The notes under the pieces are model-generated. The model worked only from the letters and a program-made list of their open reading frames with translations. It was not told where the DNA came from and ran no database searches. Position numbers and translations under genes: made by a program. Below, one piece after another: positions 17,021 through 25,466 of a DNA stretch of 64,000 nt. How positions within the stretch are numbered: position 1 is the stretch's first letter; each line of letters opens with the position of its first letter. The stretch is taken from assembly GCA_964600965.1 (NCBI GenBank), contig CAZRLO010000004.1, forward strand, positions 5,120 to 69,119, written 5' to 3'. The stretch comes from UBA5972 sp964600965 (lineage in GTDB: Bacteria > Pseudomonadota > Alphaproteobacteria > Rhodobacterales > Rhodobacteraceae).

Positions 17021-18193
17021 TGCCGCGTCGATGGCGGCTTGCAGTTCACGCCATATCGTTGCGGCGTCCTCGATCCCGACGGACAGGCGGAAAAATCCCT
17101 CGGTGATCCCAAAGGCAACGCGCGTTGCGGCGGGCAATGCGCGGTGCGATGACGATGCGGGATGCGACAGCGTCGTGCTGACATCGCCCAGGGTCGGGGC
17201 AAAGGCGATCCGGGGGGCTGCCCGTGTCAGCGCGTTTGCCGCCACGCGTCCGCCGCCTATACGAAAACTGACCATGTTGCCGCAGGTGGCGCCAAACAGC
17301 GCCTTGGCGCGGGCATGGTCGGGATGGTCGGCCCGGCCCGGGTAGAATACCGCCTCGACCCCGGCGTGATCCGCCAGCCGGTCCGCCAGAAACGCCGCGT
17401 TCCGGCACGCTTGATCGAACCGCAGGTCAAACGTGTAAAGCCCGCGTTCGGCCAGCCAGCATTCCTGTGGCGCGGGGCTAAGACCCCAGGTGGTGGCGAT
17501 ATCGCGCAGCCTTTCGCCATGCGCCGGGTCCCTTGCAGCCGCATAGCCCAGCGTGACATCGGCATGCCCCGCCAGCAATTTGGTGACGGAATGCACCACG
17601 ATATCGGCGCCCTGCCCCAGTGGCTGAAACGCGCGCGGCGTGGTAAAGGTATTGTCCACGATCAGCGTCAGGGCATGTTCCCGCGCGATCCTTGCAATGG
17701 CGGTGAAATCGGCGATGCGCAGGGTCGGGTTCGAGACGAGCTCGATCAGAATGGCGCGGGTCTTGCCGGTGACGGCGCGCCCGAACGCCGTGGCATCCGT
17801 CGGATCGGCCAGATCGGCCGCGATCCCGAGACGCGGAAAATCCGAGGTCAGCAGCCGCAGCGACCGGCCATAAAGCTGGTCCCCGGCAAGCACCCGGTCC
17901 CCGGCCCCAAGCGATGCCAGCAGCGCGGACGTTATTGCCGACATGCCCGACCCGGTGATGATGCCACCGGTCGTGCCTTCCATGCCGTCGATCAGCGTGG
18001 CCAGTTGGCTGGCGTTGGGATGGCCCTCGCGGGCGTAGGAATATCCGGCGCTGCGCCCCTCATAAAGATCATCCAGCGCGTCAGGGTCCGGCGTTCGATA
18101 GACCACCGACGGAAAGATCGGCGTCACCATCGGCCGGCTGGCGGACTCGGGCAATTGTTGTCGGCGCAGCGGGCGGCGGGTCTTGTCGGTCAT
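17009..18193 (-). CDS. Cys/Met metabolism PLP-dependent enzyme (cystathionine gamma-synthase/lyase-like)
   Basis: 394 residues of fold-type I. The PLP lysine is K205 in HSVTKLLAGHADVTLGY, preceded by LTLIVDNTFTTPRAFQPL, the Asp and Thr-rich segment of trans-sulfuration enzymes, and by GSGMSAITSALLASLGAGD for phosphate binding. The C-terminal LGDVSTTLSHPASSSHRALP, then GFFRLSVGIED, is the usual closing signature. It could be a cystathionine gamma-synthase, gamma-lyase or an O-acylhomoserine sulfhydrylase; sequence alone does not separate them. It stands 41 bp downstream of the VOC protein gene on the same strand. Confidence 0.88.
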   Translation of the reverse strand: MTDKTRRPLRRQQLPESASRPMVTPIFPSVVYRTPDPDALDDLYEGRSAGYSYAREGHPNASQLATLIDGMEGTTGGIITGSGMSAITSALLASLGAGDRVLAGDQLYGRSLRLLTSDFPRLGIAADLADPTDATAFGRAVTGKTRAILIELVSNPTLRIADFTAIARIAREHALTLIVDNTFTTPRAFQPLGQGADIVVHSVTKLLAGHADVTLGYAAARDPAHGERLRDIATTWGLSPAPQECWLAERGLYTFDLRFDQACRNAAFLADRLADHAGVEAVFYPGRADHPDHARAKALFGATCGNMVSFRIGGGRVAANALTRAAPRIAFAPTLGDVSTTLSHPASSSHRALPAATRVAFGITEGFFRLSVGIEDAATIWRELQAAIDAASAA

Positions 18194-18233
18194 GGGGTGG
18201 CCCCGTCATTGGATGGTGTGGATGTCCGAGGCG

Positions 18234-18782
18234 TCATATCCGGGCGGAATGCGCGGCCAGTTCGGCAATCGCATCCGCAAGATGCTGGTCGGTCACATTC
18301 ATGTCCCCGGCAGCAAGACGCAATTTATGCGCGCCGACCAGAACGTCGGTATGGCTGTAGCCCCGGGGAGGTTCGAATTTGAACACCGCAAGTTCGATCA
18401 GATGGCCCAGGGGTTCGCGAAAATAGAGCGAATCCATGAAGCCGCGATCGATATTGCCGGAATTCGCGTAACCCGCCGCCTTGAGCCGGGCCGCCGCCTG
18501 ATTGTAGACGGCGCGCGATACGGTGAAGGCCAGATGATGCACGTTTCCGGGAACGCTCGGGTTGTTGGTATCGTCGGCGGCCCGGTCCTCGCGCGTGAAA
18601 ACGGTGATCAGGCGGCCATCGCCGGGATCGAAGTAGAGGTGGTTGACCTCTGGCTGGTCGAGATTGGGTTGTTCGAGCACCAGCGGCATTCCCAGAACCC
18701 CGTTCCAGAAATCGATCGAGGTCTGCCGGTCGGCCCCGTTGAGTGTAATGTGGTGTACGCCCTGTACCTGCAATAACGCCAT
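18234..18782 (-). CDS. VOC family protein (glyoxalase/dioxygenase fold)
   Basis: 182 residues. Two beta-alpha-beta-beta-beta modules are visible: GVHHITLNGADRQTSIDFW with a metal-ligand His, and VHHLAFTVSRAVYNQAAARL with a second. LYFREPLGHLIELAVF supplies the usual GHLIE glutamate. The vicinal-oxygen-chelate fold is clear, but the reaction (lyase, dioxygenase or other) is not. It lies upstream of the PLP enzyme in a likely operon. Confidence 0.82.
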   Translation of the reverse strand: MALLQVQGVHHITLNGADRQTSIDFWNGVLGMPLVLEQPNLDQPEVNHLYFDPGDGRLITVFTREDRAADDTNNPSVPGNVHHLAFTVSRAVYNQAAARLKAAGYANSGNIDRGFMDSLYFREPLGHLIELAVFKFEPPRGYSHTDVLVGAHKLRLAAGDMNVTDQHLADAIAELAAHSARI

Positions 18783-18889
18783 GATCGCCCCCCTGTTGCG
18801 GATACCCTGATGGCGCTCAGGCTAGGCGTTTTTGCCGGTCGCAGAAACCTTGATTTTCAAACGCGGCGCCGGTTTGCTATAGAACCGGC

Positions 18890-19639
18890 ATGGCCAAAGT
18901 TCTGCTATATGATTTTCTCGGCTCGATCTGTTCGCAGATGGCGCGGCTGGCGCTGGCCGAAAAGGGCGTGCGCTATACCCGGCAGAATGTCGATATCATG
19001 GAAACGCACGCGCAGTTTGAACCGTGGTACGTGGCGCTGAATCCCAAGGCCGTGGTGCCGACATTGCGGATCGATGATCAGATCGTCACCGACACCAAGG
19101 ACATTGTCGCGCGGGTGGACAGCGATTTCGACGGGCCGCCGCTGACGCCGCAAGCGCCGGGACTGATGCGCCAAATGATGAACGATATCATGGGATTGCA
19201 TTACGGTGTTCTACTTTATTCCGGCGGGCTGGGCCCGGACCGGACATCGGACACCATCATCGCGCGCGGGGAAATGCTGGCGCGCCTGCTGCACGAGAAC
19301 CCGGCAATGGCGACGCTGCTGCAGGGGCGGATCGACGGCAACCGGCGTTTTCAGGCAATACTGGCGGACGCGGATGCGGTTGAAGGCCATATCGAGGCCG
19401 CCCGGGCGCTGGTCGGCACCCTGAACCAGGCGCTGTGCCGCCACCAATTCGTGGCCGATGCCGCCTATTCGCTGGCCGATACTTTCGCCACCGCGGCGCT
19501 GGCCCGGTTCCGGTTGCACGGGTTCAGCCATTGGTGGCAGAACGGGCAAAACCCCGCGGTCGCCGCCTATCTGGACGCCATGCGCGCGAGGCCAAGCTGG
19601 GAACAGGCGGGGGTCGTTGATTCGCGCGACCCGCGCTAG
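18890..19639 (+). CDS. glutathione S-transferase family protein
   Basis: 249 residues. The thioredoxin-like N-domain begins AKVLLYDFLGSICSQMARLA, with Ser-Ile-Cys-Ser at the catalytic position, then LNPKAVVPTLRIDDQIVTDT (the cis-proline VPTL and the DT for the glutathione gamma-glutamyl group). An all-helical C-domain includes FVADAAYSLADTFATAAL, the N-capping box region. Cytoplasmic; the substrate is unknown. The gene starts about 110 bp from the divergent VOC gene. Its last codons run into a stretch that looks like a tRNA T-arm (19640-19665). Confidence 0.85.
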   Translation: MAKVLLYDFLGSICSQMARLALAEKGVRYTRQNVDIMETHAQFEPWYVALNPKAVVPTLRIDDQIVTDTKDIVARVDSDFDGPPLTPQAPGLMRQMMNDIMGLHYGVLLYSGGLGPDRTSDTIIARGEMLARLLHENPAMATLLQGRIDGNRRFQAILADADAVEGHIEAARALVGTLNQALCRHQFVADAAYSLADTFATAALARFRLHGFSHWWQNGQNPAVAAYLDAMRARPSWEQAGVVDSRDPR

Positions 19640-19665
19640 GGGTTCGAATCCCCGGGTTGGATCCA
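19638..19665 (+). other. tRNA T-arm-like sequence
   Basis: GGGGTTCGAATCCCC followed 9 nt later by TCCA resembles the T-arm and 3' end of a tRNA. No matching 5' acceptor, D-arm or anticodon arm can be built: about 70 nt upstream is inside the GST reading frame and pairs poorly. It could be a remnant or attachment-type scar, or chance. Confidence 0.25.
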
Positions 19666-19712
19666 CGGGAAATTTGCTTTCAGGATCAAATTACCACGAC
19701 ATTCGACTTGCC

Positions 19713-20396
19713 CTAGCCGCCCGCGCGGATCGTCACCGACTTCATGTAATCGGGGTTCGCAACCAGCCCGTTCTGCGCGACCGATCCTTTCTTGATCGCG
19801 TCCACGACGTCCTGACCGGAAATGACGCGCCCGACGATGGTATAGTCGCGGTTCAGGTAATGCGCGGCGTCGAACATGATGAAAAACTGGGAATTGGCCG
19901 AATTGACCTGCTGCGAGCGGGCCATGCCAACCATCCCCGCGTCAAATGCAAGGTCCGAGAATTCCGCCTGAAGATCGGGCATATCCGATCCCCCGCTGCC
20001 CGCCCGCGACGTGTCGTCTGCGTCGTGGTGGCCGTATCTGACGTCTCCGGTCTGGGCCATGAATCCGTCGATCACCCGGTGAAAAATCACGCCGTCGTAT
20101 TTGCCCGCGAGCGCCAGCGCCTTGATGCGTGCGGCGTGATTTGGGGCCACGTCGGCCAAAAGCTCGATCTCGATGATGCCGCTGGATTGGCCGGCGACTT
20201 CGATCACCAGAATGTCGTTGGCGGGCGCGGCGATGGCCGCAACCGACGACGCGGCGGGTGCCGCCGGTTCCTGGATGGCGGCGACCGGCTGATCGGGCGT
20301 GGGTTCAGGGGTTGGCCAGGTCAGCCAGAACGCCGCGATGACCGCGACGGTCACCGCACCGACGATGGCCAGAACGATGCTGCGAAGCGACATCAT
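19713..20396 (-). CDS. membrane-anchored peptidyl-prolyl cis-trans isomerase (cyclophilin type)
   Basis: 227 residues. An N-terminal membrane anchor or uncleaved signal (IVLAIVGAVTVAVIAAFWLT) and a Pro/Ala-rich linker precede a cyclophilin domain from about residue 65. Active-site blocks are YDGVIFHRVIDGFMAQTGD (catalytic Arg in FHRV), ANSQFFIMFD, and YTIVGRVISGQDVVDAI. It should catalyse proline isomerisation in the periplasm. It is translationally coupled by ATGA (20393-20396) to the cytoplasmic cyclophilin upstream, of which it looks like a diverged duplicate that gained an anchor. Confidence 0.92.
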   Translation of the reverse strand: MMSLRSIVLAIVGAVTVAVIAAFWLTWPTPEPTPDQPVAAIQEPAAPAASSVAAIAAPANDILVIEVAGQSSGIIEIELLADVAPNHAARIKALALAGKYDGVIFHRVIDGFMAQTGDVRYGHHDADDTSRAGSGGSDMPDLQAEFSDLAFDAGMVGMARSQQVNSANSQFFIMFDAAHYLNRDYTIVGRVISGQDVVDAIKKGSVAQNGLVANPDYMKSVTIRAGG

Positions 20397-20902
20397 TCGG
20401 TGTCCGCGGCGACCCGGACCGCGATCATGCGGTCGGGGCTCATCGGCGGTTCGCCGCGCTGGATTTTGTCGACATGTTCCATGCCAGCCGTCACGCGCCC
20501 GAAAACCGTATATTGGCCGTTCAGGAAATGACCATCCGCGAACATGATGAAAAACTGCGAGTTGGCGGAGTTCGGGCTTTGCGAACGCGCCGCGCCCAAC
20601 ATGCCGCGATCAAACGGAATTTTCGAGAATTCCGCCGTCACATTCTCCAGATCGGACCCGCCGGTGCCGGCCATGCGCAGGTTGAAATCACGCTCCATAT
20701 TGCCATTTTTGACATCCCCGGTCTGGGCCATGAAGCCGTCGATCACCCGGTGAAAGGCCACGTTGTCATAGGCACCGCCGCGCGCCAGTTCCTTGATCCG
20801 CGCGCAATGAAGCGGCGCGACATCGGGCAGCAATTCGATGGTCACCGGGCCATCCTTCAGTTCGATGACGACGGTGTTCTCGGGGTCTTTGGGATCGGCC
20901 AT
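20393..20902 (-). CDS. peptidyl-prolyl cis-trans isomerase (cyclophilin type), cytoplasmic
   Basis: 169 residues, a single cyclophilin domain without signal peptide. Motifs are VAFHRVIDGFMAQTGD (catalytic Arg), ANSQFFIMFADGHFLNGQ and YTVFGRVTAGMEHVDKI. The chosen start, ATG 20902 before ADPKDPENTVVIEL, matches the family N-terminus; 11 upstream in-frame residues are improbable. First gene of a two-gene operon with the membrane-anchored paralogue. Confidence 0.92.
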   Translation of the reverse strand: MADPKDPENTVVIELKDGPVTIELLPDVAPLHCARIKELARGGAYDNVAFHRVIDGFMAQTGDVKNGNMERDFNLRMAGTGGSDLENVTAEFSKIPFDRGMLGAARSQSPNSANSQFFIMFADGHFLNGQYTVFGRVTAGMEHVDKIQRGEPPMSPDRMIAVRVAADTE

Positions 20903-21478
20903 GGGTTTCCTCGTGGAATTGGATTCGCCGGACATTACCGCCTTTCACGTTCCATCCGCAACACAGAGGTTCGCCGATTTCTCCACGCTTTCATGGGTTT
21001 GCGCCGGTCCGGGTTGCCGGCGGGCGCGGCAAACCCGCAAGGTGCGGCAAAGGGCGGAACCCGGCGTTTCCCGCAATCGCCGGGGTCGACCAGACGTCTG
21101 GCTGTCCAGCCGTCTGGCCGTCTGGCCGTCTGGCTGTCTAGCCGCCTTGCCGTCTAACCGTCTGGCCGTCCAACCGTCTGTTCGTCTAGCCGACTAGACG
21201 AACGGATTCCCTCGCAGAGTGTTGGTATTTAAGAACAAATTCGGAAATTCAACTTTGACGCGCAACGGTGGACGGTTCGATATCGTGCGACAGGATTGGT
21301 TTCTGCGGGGCAGGCAAAGTGGTGCGCTTTGTGGCGAACCTTCAAAACTGCACCTTGTTGATTTCGCATATCCACTAACGGCCAGGCGCAACAGATTTTC
21401 GGTGAATCGCTGCTGAATTCGCCAGACGTGCGCCGGAAAGCGCCGGAAAACGGCCCCGACGCACCGGGTTATCGCCGC
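20903..21478. other. long gap with an 8-bp tandem array, no gene seen
   Basis: 576 bp between the cyclophilin operon start and the 3' end of coaD. The right part (21220-21470) is lower in GC with no supported open frame, and the middle (21096-21199) is an 8-bp tandem repeat. It must contain the promoter for the cyclophilin operon at its left end. Nothing else is recognised. Confidence 0.5.
21096..21199. repeat. 8-bp tandem repeat, 13 units
   Basis: Thirteen degenerate units with consensus GTCTGGCC (variants GTCTAGCC, GTCCAGCC, GTCTAACC, GTCTGGCT). The left edge is the perfect palindrome CCAGACGTCTGG (21090-21101) and the right edge the inverted repeat GTCTAG-CCGA-CTAGAC (21184-21199). Because 8 is not a multiple of 3, every frame gives an 8-residue periodic peptide, so encoded protein is unlikely. 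Confidence 0.9.
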
Positions 21479-21982
21479 TCAGCCCTGCGCGAATTTTTCC
21501 GCCAGCGCCATCCGCACCGATGCGGGGACGAACTTGCCGACATCGCCGTCCAGCCGTGCGATTTCCTTGACCAATCGCGAGGCGATGGCCTGGTGGCTGG
21601 CGTCGGCCATCAGAAACACGGTTTCCACATCGCTGTTCATCGCCCGGTTCATGCCGACCATCTGAAATTCGTACTCGAAATCCGACACCGCCCTGAGCCC
21701 GCGGATGATCACGCTGGCACCGACCTCTTCGGCACAGTGGATCAGCAGGTTTTCGAAGGGATGGGCCACGATCCTGACGCCGGTTTCAGTGGCGACTGCC
21801 GCGCATTCGGACTCGATCATCGCCACCCGCTCTTCCAGCGTGAAAAGTGGGCCCTTGTCGCGATTGATCGCAACCCCGATGACCAGACGGTCCACCAGCG
21901 AACAGGCGCGGCGGATGATGTCGATATGCCCGTGGGTGATCGGGTCGAACGTACCGGGATAGAGACCTGTGCGCATCGGCAT
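21479..21982 (-). CDS. coaD: phosphopantetheine adenylyltransferase
   Basis: 167 residues. It transfers AMP from ATP to 4'-phosphopantetheine, the penultimate step of coenzyme A synthesis. The nucleotidyltransferase signature is GLYPGTFDPITHGHIDIIRR, containing the T-x-G-H motif; FENLLIHCAEEVGASVIIRG, then LRAVSDFEYEFQM, is the family's central block, with RGLR binding phosphopantetheine. MPMRTGLYPG at 21982 or the second ATG at 21976 are both possible starts. It stands alone on the minus strand between the CBS gene and the repeat-rich gap. Confidence 0.95.
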   Translation of the reverse strand: MPMRTGLYPGTFDPITHGHIDIIRRACSLVDRLVIGVAINRDKGPLFTLEERVAMIESECAAVATETGVRIVAHPFENLLIHCAEEVGASVIIRGLRAVSDFEYEFQMVGMNRAMNSDVETVFLMADASHQAIASRLVKEIARLDGDVGKFVPASVRMALAEKFAQG

Positions 21983-22087
21983 TCCTGCTGTGATCTGGGC
22001 GGCCATGATCGGATGATAGGATGCGCTCAACCGGTCCGCAATTGCAATCGGGCGTGCCCGGTGTTGCGAATTTCGCGATTCGATCCG

Positions 22088-22522
22088 CTAATAGCCCTTG
22101 ATCATGCCCTCGAGCGCCTGATTTTCCATCGCCATTTCCGACAGGCGCGCCTGCACGACGTCGCCGATCGAGATCAGGCCGATCATGCTGTCGCCCTCCA
22201 TGACCGGCAGGTGCCGAAACCGCCCCTCGGTCATTTTCCGCAGGATCGCGTCGGCCCGTTCGGCACTGGTACAGGTCACGATGTTTCGGGTCATGATTTC
22301 CGAAACATGCCCGTGCAGGCATTCGGCCCCGCGTTTTCCCAACTCGCGCACGATGTCGCGCTCCGACAGCATGCCGTCCAGACGCTTGCCGTCATCCGAA
22401 ACCACCAGCGCGCCGATTTTGCGGGCCGACAGGATTTCGGCGGCCTCCGACACGGTCGCGCCCGACGGAATGGTCGTCACGTCGTGCTTTGGTTTGCCCT
22501 TCAGGATTTGCTGCACCAGCAT
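22088..22522 (-). CDS. CBS-domain protein
   Basis: 144 residues made of a tandem CBS pair, a small adenosyl-ligand-binding (Bateman) module. CBS1 spans about 8-65 (VTTIPSGATVSEAAEILSAR, then GALVVSDDGKRLDGMLSERD), and CBS2 about 75-135 (NIVTCTSAERADAILRKM, then RHLPVMEGDSMIGLISIGDV). No partner enzyme domain is fused, so it may regulate another protein according to AMP/ATP or similar. Upstream of coaD, same strand, with a 105-bp gap. Confidence 0.88.
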   Translation of the reverse strand: MLVQQILKGKPKHDVTTIPSGATVSEAAEILSARKIGALVVSDDGKRLDGMLSERDIVRELGKRGAECLHGHVSEIMTRNIVTCTSAERADAILRKMTEGRFRHLPVMEGDSMIGLISIGDVVQARLSEMAMENQALEGMIKGY

Positions 22523-22696
22523 TGCGGGTCACCTCTTGAAATATCATTGCGTCAAGCGTGCCTTAGGTGAATTTATCTGTCAAGCCAGAGGCCGCACGCC
22601 GGTCACCGTGCTTGCGGCGAAAATGGCCCTCTACAATGCCCGCGACCGCGACTAGAGTGCCACCAGATCCACCCGCTATCAAAAAAGGTACGAGCG

Positions 22697-24196
22697 ATGC
22701 AGGAACTCACGCATTACATCAATGGCCAGCACATCAAAGGCACGTCCGGCCGGTTCGCCGATGTCTTCAACCCGGCCACCGGCGAGGTGCAGGCGCGTGC
22801 CCCGCTTGCGGGCAAGGCCGAAATGGACGACGCGGTCGCCGTCGCCGCCGCCGCGCAACCGGCCTGGGCGGCAATGAACCCGCAGCGGCGCGCGCGGGTG
22901 ATGATGAAATATGTCGCCCTCCTGAACCGCGATATGGACAAACTGGCCGAGGCGCTCAGCCGCGAACACGGCAAGACATTTCCCGACGCCAAGGGCGATG
23001 TGATGCGCGGGCTGGAAGTTTGTGAATACTGCATTGGCGCGCCGCAATTGCTGAAAGGCGATTTCACCGACAGCGCCGGAACCGGCATCGACATGTATTC
23101 CATGCGCCAGCCGCTTGGGGTTTGTGCCGGGATCACGCCGTTCAATTTCCCCGCGATGATCCCGATGTGGATGTTTGCACCGTCGATTGTCTGCGGCAAC
23201 GCGTTCATCCTGAAACCCAGCGAGCGCGACCCCTCGGTTCCCCTGATGCTGGCCGAACTGATGGAAGAGGCCGGTGCCCCCAGGGGCATTTTGCAGGTCG
23301 TGAACGGGGACAAGGCAGCGGTCGACGCCATTCTGGACAATCCGGTGATCCAGTCGGTCGGCTTTGTCGGCTCGACCCCGATCGCGCAATACATCTATTC
23401 GCGCGGTTGCGACAACGGCAAACGCGTTCAGTGTTTTGGCGGGGCCAAGAACCACATGATCATCATGCCCGATGCCGACATGGATCAGGCGGCGGACGCC
23501 CTGATCGGTGCGGGCTTTGGCGCGGCGGGCGAACGCTGCATGGCGATCTCGGTTGCCGTGCCCGTGGGCGATGAAACCGCCGACCGGCTGATCGAAAAAC
23601 TCGCGCCCCGCGTCGAGAGCCTGAAAATCGGGCCCTACACGGCGGGCGATGACGTAGATTTCGGCCCCGTGGTCACCGCCGCGGCCAAGGAAAAGATCCT
23701 GGGCCTGGTCGAAACCGGCGTGCAGCAGGGCGCGAAACTGGTGGTTGATGGCCGTGACTTCAAGATGCAGGGATACGAGAACGGGTTTTTCGTCGGCGCC
23801 TGTCTGTTTGACAACGTGACCCGCGACATGGACATCTATAAACAGGAGATTTTCGGCCCCGTCCTGTCCACCGTGCGCGCGCAGTCCTATGAAGAGGCGC
23901 TTGGCCTCGCGATGGACCACGAATACGGCAACGGCACCGCGATCTTCACCCGCGACGGCGACACGGCGCGCAATTTCGCCAACCGGATCAATATCGGTAT
24001 GGTCGGGGTGAACGTGCCGATCCCGGTGCCGCTGGCCTATCATACCTTCGGCGGCTGGAAGAAATCTGCCTTTGGCGATCTCAATCAGCACGGGCCCGAT
24101 GCGTTCAAGTTCTACACCCGCACCAAGACCGTGACGGCGCGCTGGCCGTCGGGCACCAAGGAGGGTGCGGATTTCTCGATCCCGACCATGGACTGA
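22697..24196 (+). CDS. mmsA: CoA-acylating methylmalonate-semialdehyde dehydrogenase
   Basis: 499 residues of the aldehyde dehydrogenase superfamily. It converts methylmalonate semialdehyde (or malonate semialdehyde) plus CoA and NAD to propionyl-CoA or acetyl-CoA, the last step of valine degradation. It begins LTHYINGQHIKGTSGRFADV; the middle has PFNFPAMIPMWMFAPSIVCG; the catalytic cysteine is in GAAGERCMAIS; YKQEIFGPVLSTVRA and GWKKSAFGDLNQHG close the protein. All are MmsA-type. It lies 3.5 kb upstream of the other valine genes on the same strand, separated by three unrelated genes. Confidence 0.93.
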   Translation: MQELTHYINGQHIKGTSGRFADVFNPATGEVQARAPLAGKAEMDDAVAVAAAAQPAWAAMNPQRRARVMMKYVALLNRDMDKLAEALSREHGKTFPDAKGDVMRGLEVCEYCIGAPQLLKGDFTDSAGTGIDMYSMRQPLGVCAGITPFNFPAMIPMWMFAPSIVCGNAFILKPSERDPSVPLMLAELMEEAGAPRGILQVVNGDKAAVDAILDNPVIQSVGFVGSTPIAQYIYSRGCDNGKRVQCFGGAKNHMIIMPDADMDQAADALIGAGFGAAGERCMAISVAVPVGDETADRLIEKLAPRVESLKIGPYTAGDDVDFGPVVTAAAKEKILGLVETGVQQGAKLVVDGRDFKMQGYENGFFVGACLFDNVTRDMDIYKQEIFGPVLSTVRAQSYEEALGLAMDHEYGNGTAIFTRDGDTARNFANRINIGMVGVNVPIPVPLAYHTFGGWKKSAFGDLNQHGPDAFKFYTRTKTVTARWPSGTKEGADFSIPTMD

Positions 24197-24552
24197 TACC
24201 AATGGGCCGAACGATCGATCCACATCACGTGGCGGGTATCGGCCCTATACCCGGTGTTCGAGACCAGCCGATTGCGCGGGAACAAGGGCGCAGCCCGCCG
24301 TGCATCGCCGGGCCGTCCCCCGGCACGGCGATTGGCCAAGGCGGGCGCAACCAAATTTGGGGTCGCGCCGTTTTTGCCGGGATAAAGTGGCCGTAACTTG
24401 CGCCCGCTCGCCGCACCACGGCCCGTCGATGCGCGGCTCTGTGGGCCCAGGGATAGAGGATGACATCCTGACCCGTCGCGCACTCCCGATCGCACGGATT
24501 GACGGTTTCGGCTTGCCCCATGCCTCGCGCGCATCCGCCGTGTCGCGCCGGA
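24197..24552. other. gap holding dispersed-repeat copy B
   Basis: 356 bp between the convergent mmsA and 3D-domain genes. Its central 141 bp (24316-24456) is the inverted counterpart of 5027-5160. No gene, promoter or clear terminator is recognised. Confidence 0.55.
24316..24456 (-). repeat. dispersed repeat, copy B
   Basis: The reverse complement of this segment aligns with 5027-5160, sharing the blocks ATCGACGGGCCGTGGT and CCACTTTATCCCGGCAAAA. The relationship may extend weakly further to the left. It has no transposase and no terminal inverted repeat that I can see. Confidence 0.7.
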
Positions 24553-25386
24553 TCACGAGGCCGGGGCGTGCAATCGGCGCAACTGGCGGCGCAGCGCCGG
24601 GTTGCGGATGATCCACATGGGTTGCGCCCGGTCCTGAAGATCGTCAAGCGTATCGGCCGCATTCGGCCAGTCCCGCCCCTGAAACAGGTCGATCCGTGCG
24701 CCCTTGATGTCGGTGCCGGTATCGACCGCCAGAAAATAACCGTCGTGGCGAAAAAAGCCGCCATCTGCGCCCCTCAGTCTGCGCCCCCGCACCGAAGGCA
24801 GGAAAACCAGCGTATTCGCCGCGACGAAACGCGGATCGACGGCAATCGAGCGATACGGCACCAGCCACTGTCCACGGGCACCCAAACCGAAAGGCGCGGC
24901 GGTGCGCAGAAAGCTCGTCCGCTCCATCTTGCGTATGATGCGGATATATCCGGGCCGCGCCGCAAGAATCTCGCGAAAGTAGGGCGCACAGTCGGTCTGC
25001 GGTGCAAGGCCCATGTCCTCGATGTTGAATGTCCGGGTCACGGTGGCGGATTTCACGCGCATGGTTCCCTCGTTGGCACCGTGGCAGAAACTGCGTGGCG
25101 TCACCTTTGGGCCAAGGGCGCGCCCGCTGGTGTCGCGCAGGGCGACCCCCCGGGCCACCGCCGCCGTTTCGTGGATCCAGTACCGGGTAATTCCAACCGC
25201 CATCACTCTGCCGATCTGTCCCGCATCCGGAGGCGGATGACCGAATTCCCCGGACGTCGCCGGCCCGGTCGACATCAGCCAGACGATGACCAGCACCACC
25301 GCGCAAAGGCCCGCGATTGCCCCGCCGCCGGGCCGAACCCCGGTCGAAATGTTCCGTCGATCCCCGAACATCGTGCAATCAGACAT
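24553..25386 (-). CDS. 3D-domain protein, MltA C-terminal-like
   Basis: 277 residues. A short N-terminal hydrophobic segment (AIAGLCAVVLVIVWLM) suggests export or membrane anchoring. The C-terminal part, about residues 180-250, carries FRHDGYFLAVDTGTDIKGAR, the Asp-rich 3D double-psi beta-barrel motif of MltA-type murein transglycosylases and resuscitation factors. The rest has no recognised domain. It could act on peptidoglycan, though the full MltA N-terminal domain is not obvious. MSDCTMFGD at 25386 is the chosen start; a downstream ATG at 25371 is possible. Divergent from the YbdK gene. Confidence 0.7.
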   Translation of the reverse strand: MSDCTMFGDRRNISTGVRPGGGAIAGLCAVVLVIVWLMSTGPATSGEFGHPPPDAGQIGRVMAVGITRYWIHETAAVARGVALRDTSGRALGPKVTPRSFCHGANEGTMRVKSATVTRTFNIEDMGLAPQTDCAPYFREILAARPGYIRIIRKMERTSFLRTAAPFGLGARGQWLVPYRSIAVDPRFVAANTLVFLPSVRGRRLRGADGGFFRHDGYFLAVDTGTDIKGARIDLFQGRDWPNAADTLDDLQDRAQPMWIIRNPALRRQLRRLHAPAS

Positions 25387-25466
25387 CAGGCGGAGCCGCA
25401 AATCAATTGCCCTTGAGGCGCTTTCCCGCCTACCATCCACGCAACGAAACCGTCAGGCTGAACGAC

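Noticed and set aside
19589..19665. Complete tRNA gene
   Set aside because: Only the T-arm and a CCA-like end fit. The D-arm, anticodon arm and acceptor pairing are missing, and the 5' half would lie inside the GST coding sequence.
21096..21199. Repeat-protein gene in the 8-bp array
   Set aside because: The 8-bp period shifts frame each unit, no ribosome-binding site or family supports it, and several frames are open at once.
22679..24223. Long minus-strand open frame of about 514 codons opposite mmsA
   Set aside because: It is a GC-driven antisense frame of a clear aldehyde dehydrogenase gene, with His/Arg/Gly-rich composition and no family motif.
24316..24456. Insertion sequence or transposase fragment
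   Set aside because: The repeat has no transposase coding potential, no terminal inverted repeats and no target duplication that I can see; it is listed only as a dispersed repeat.
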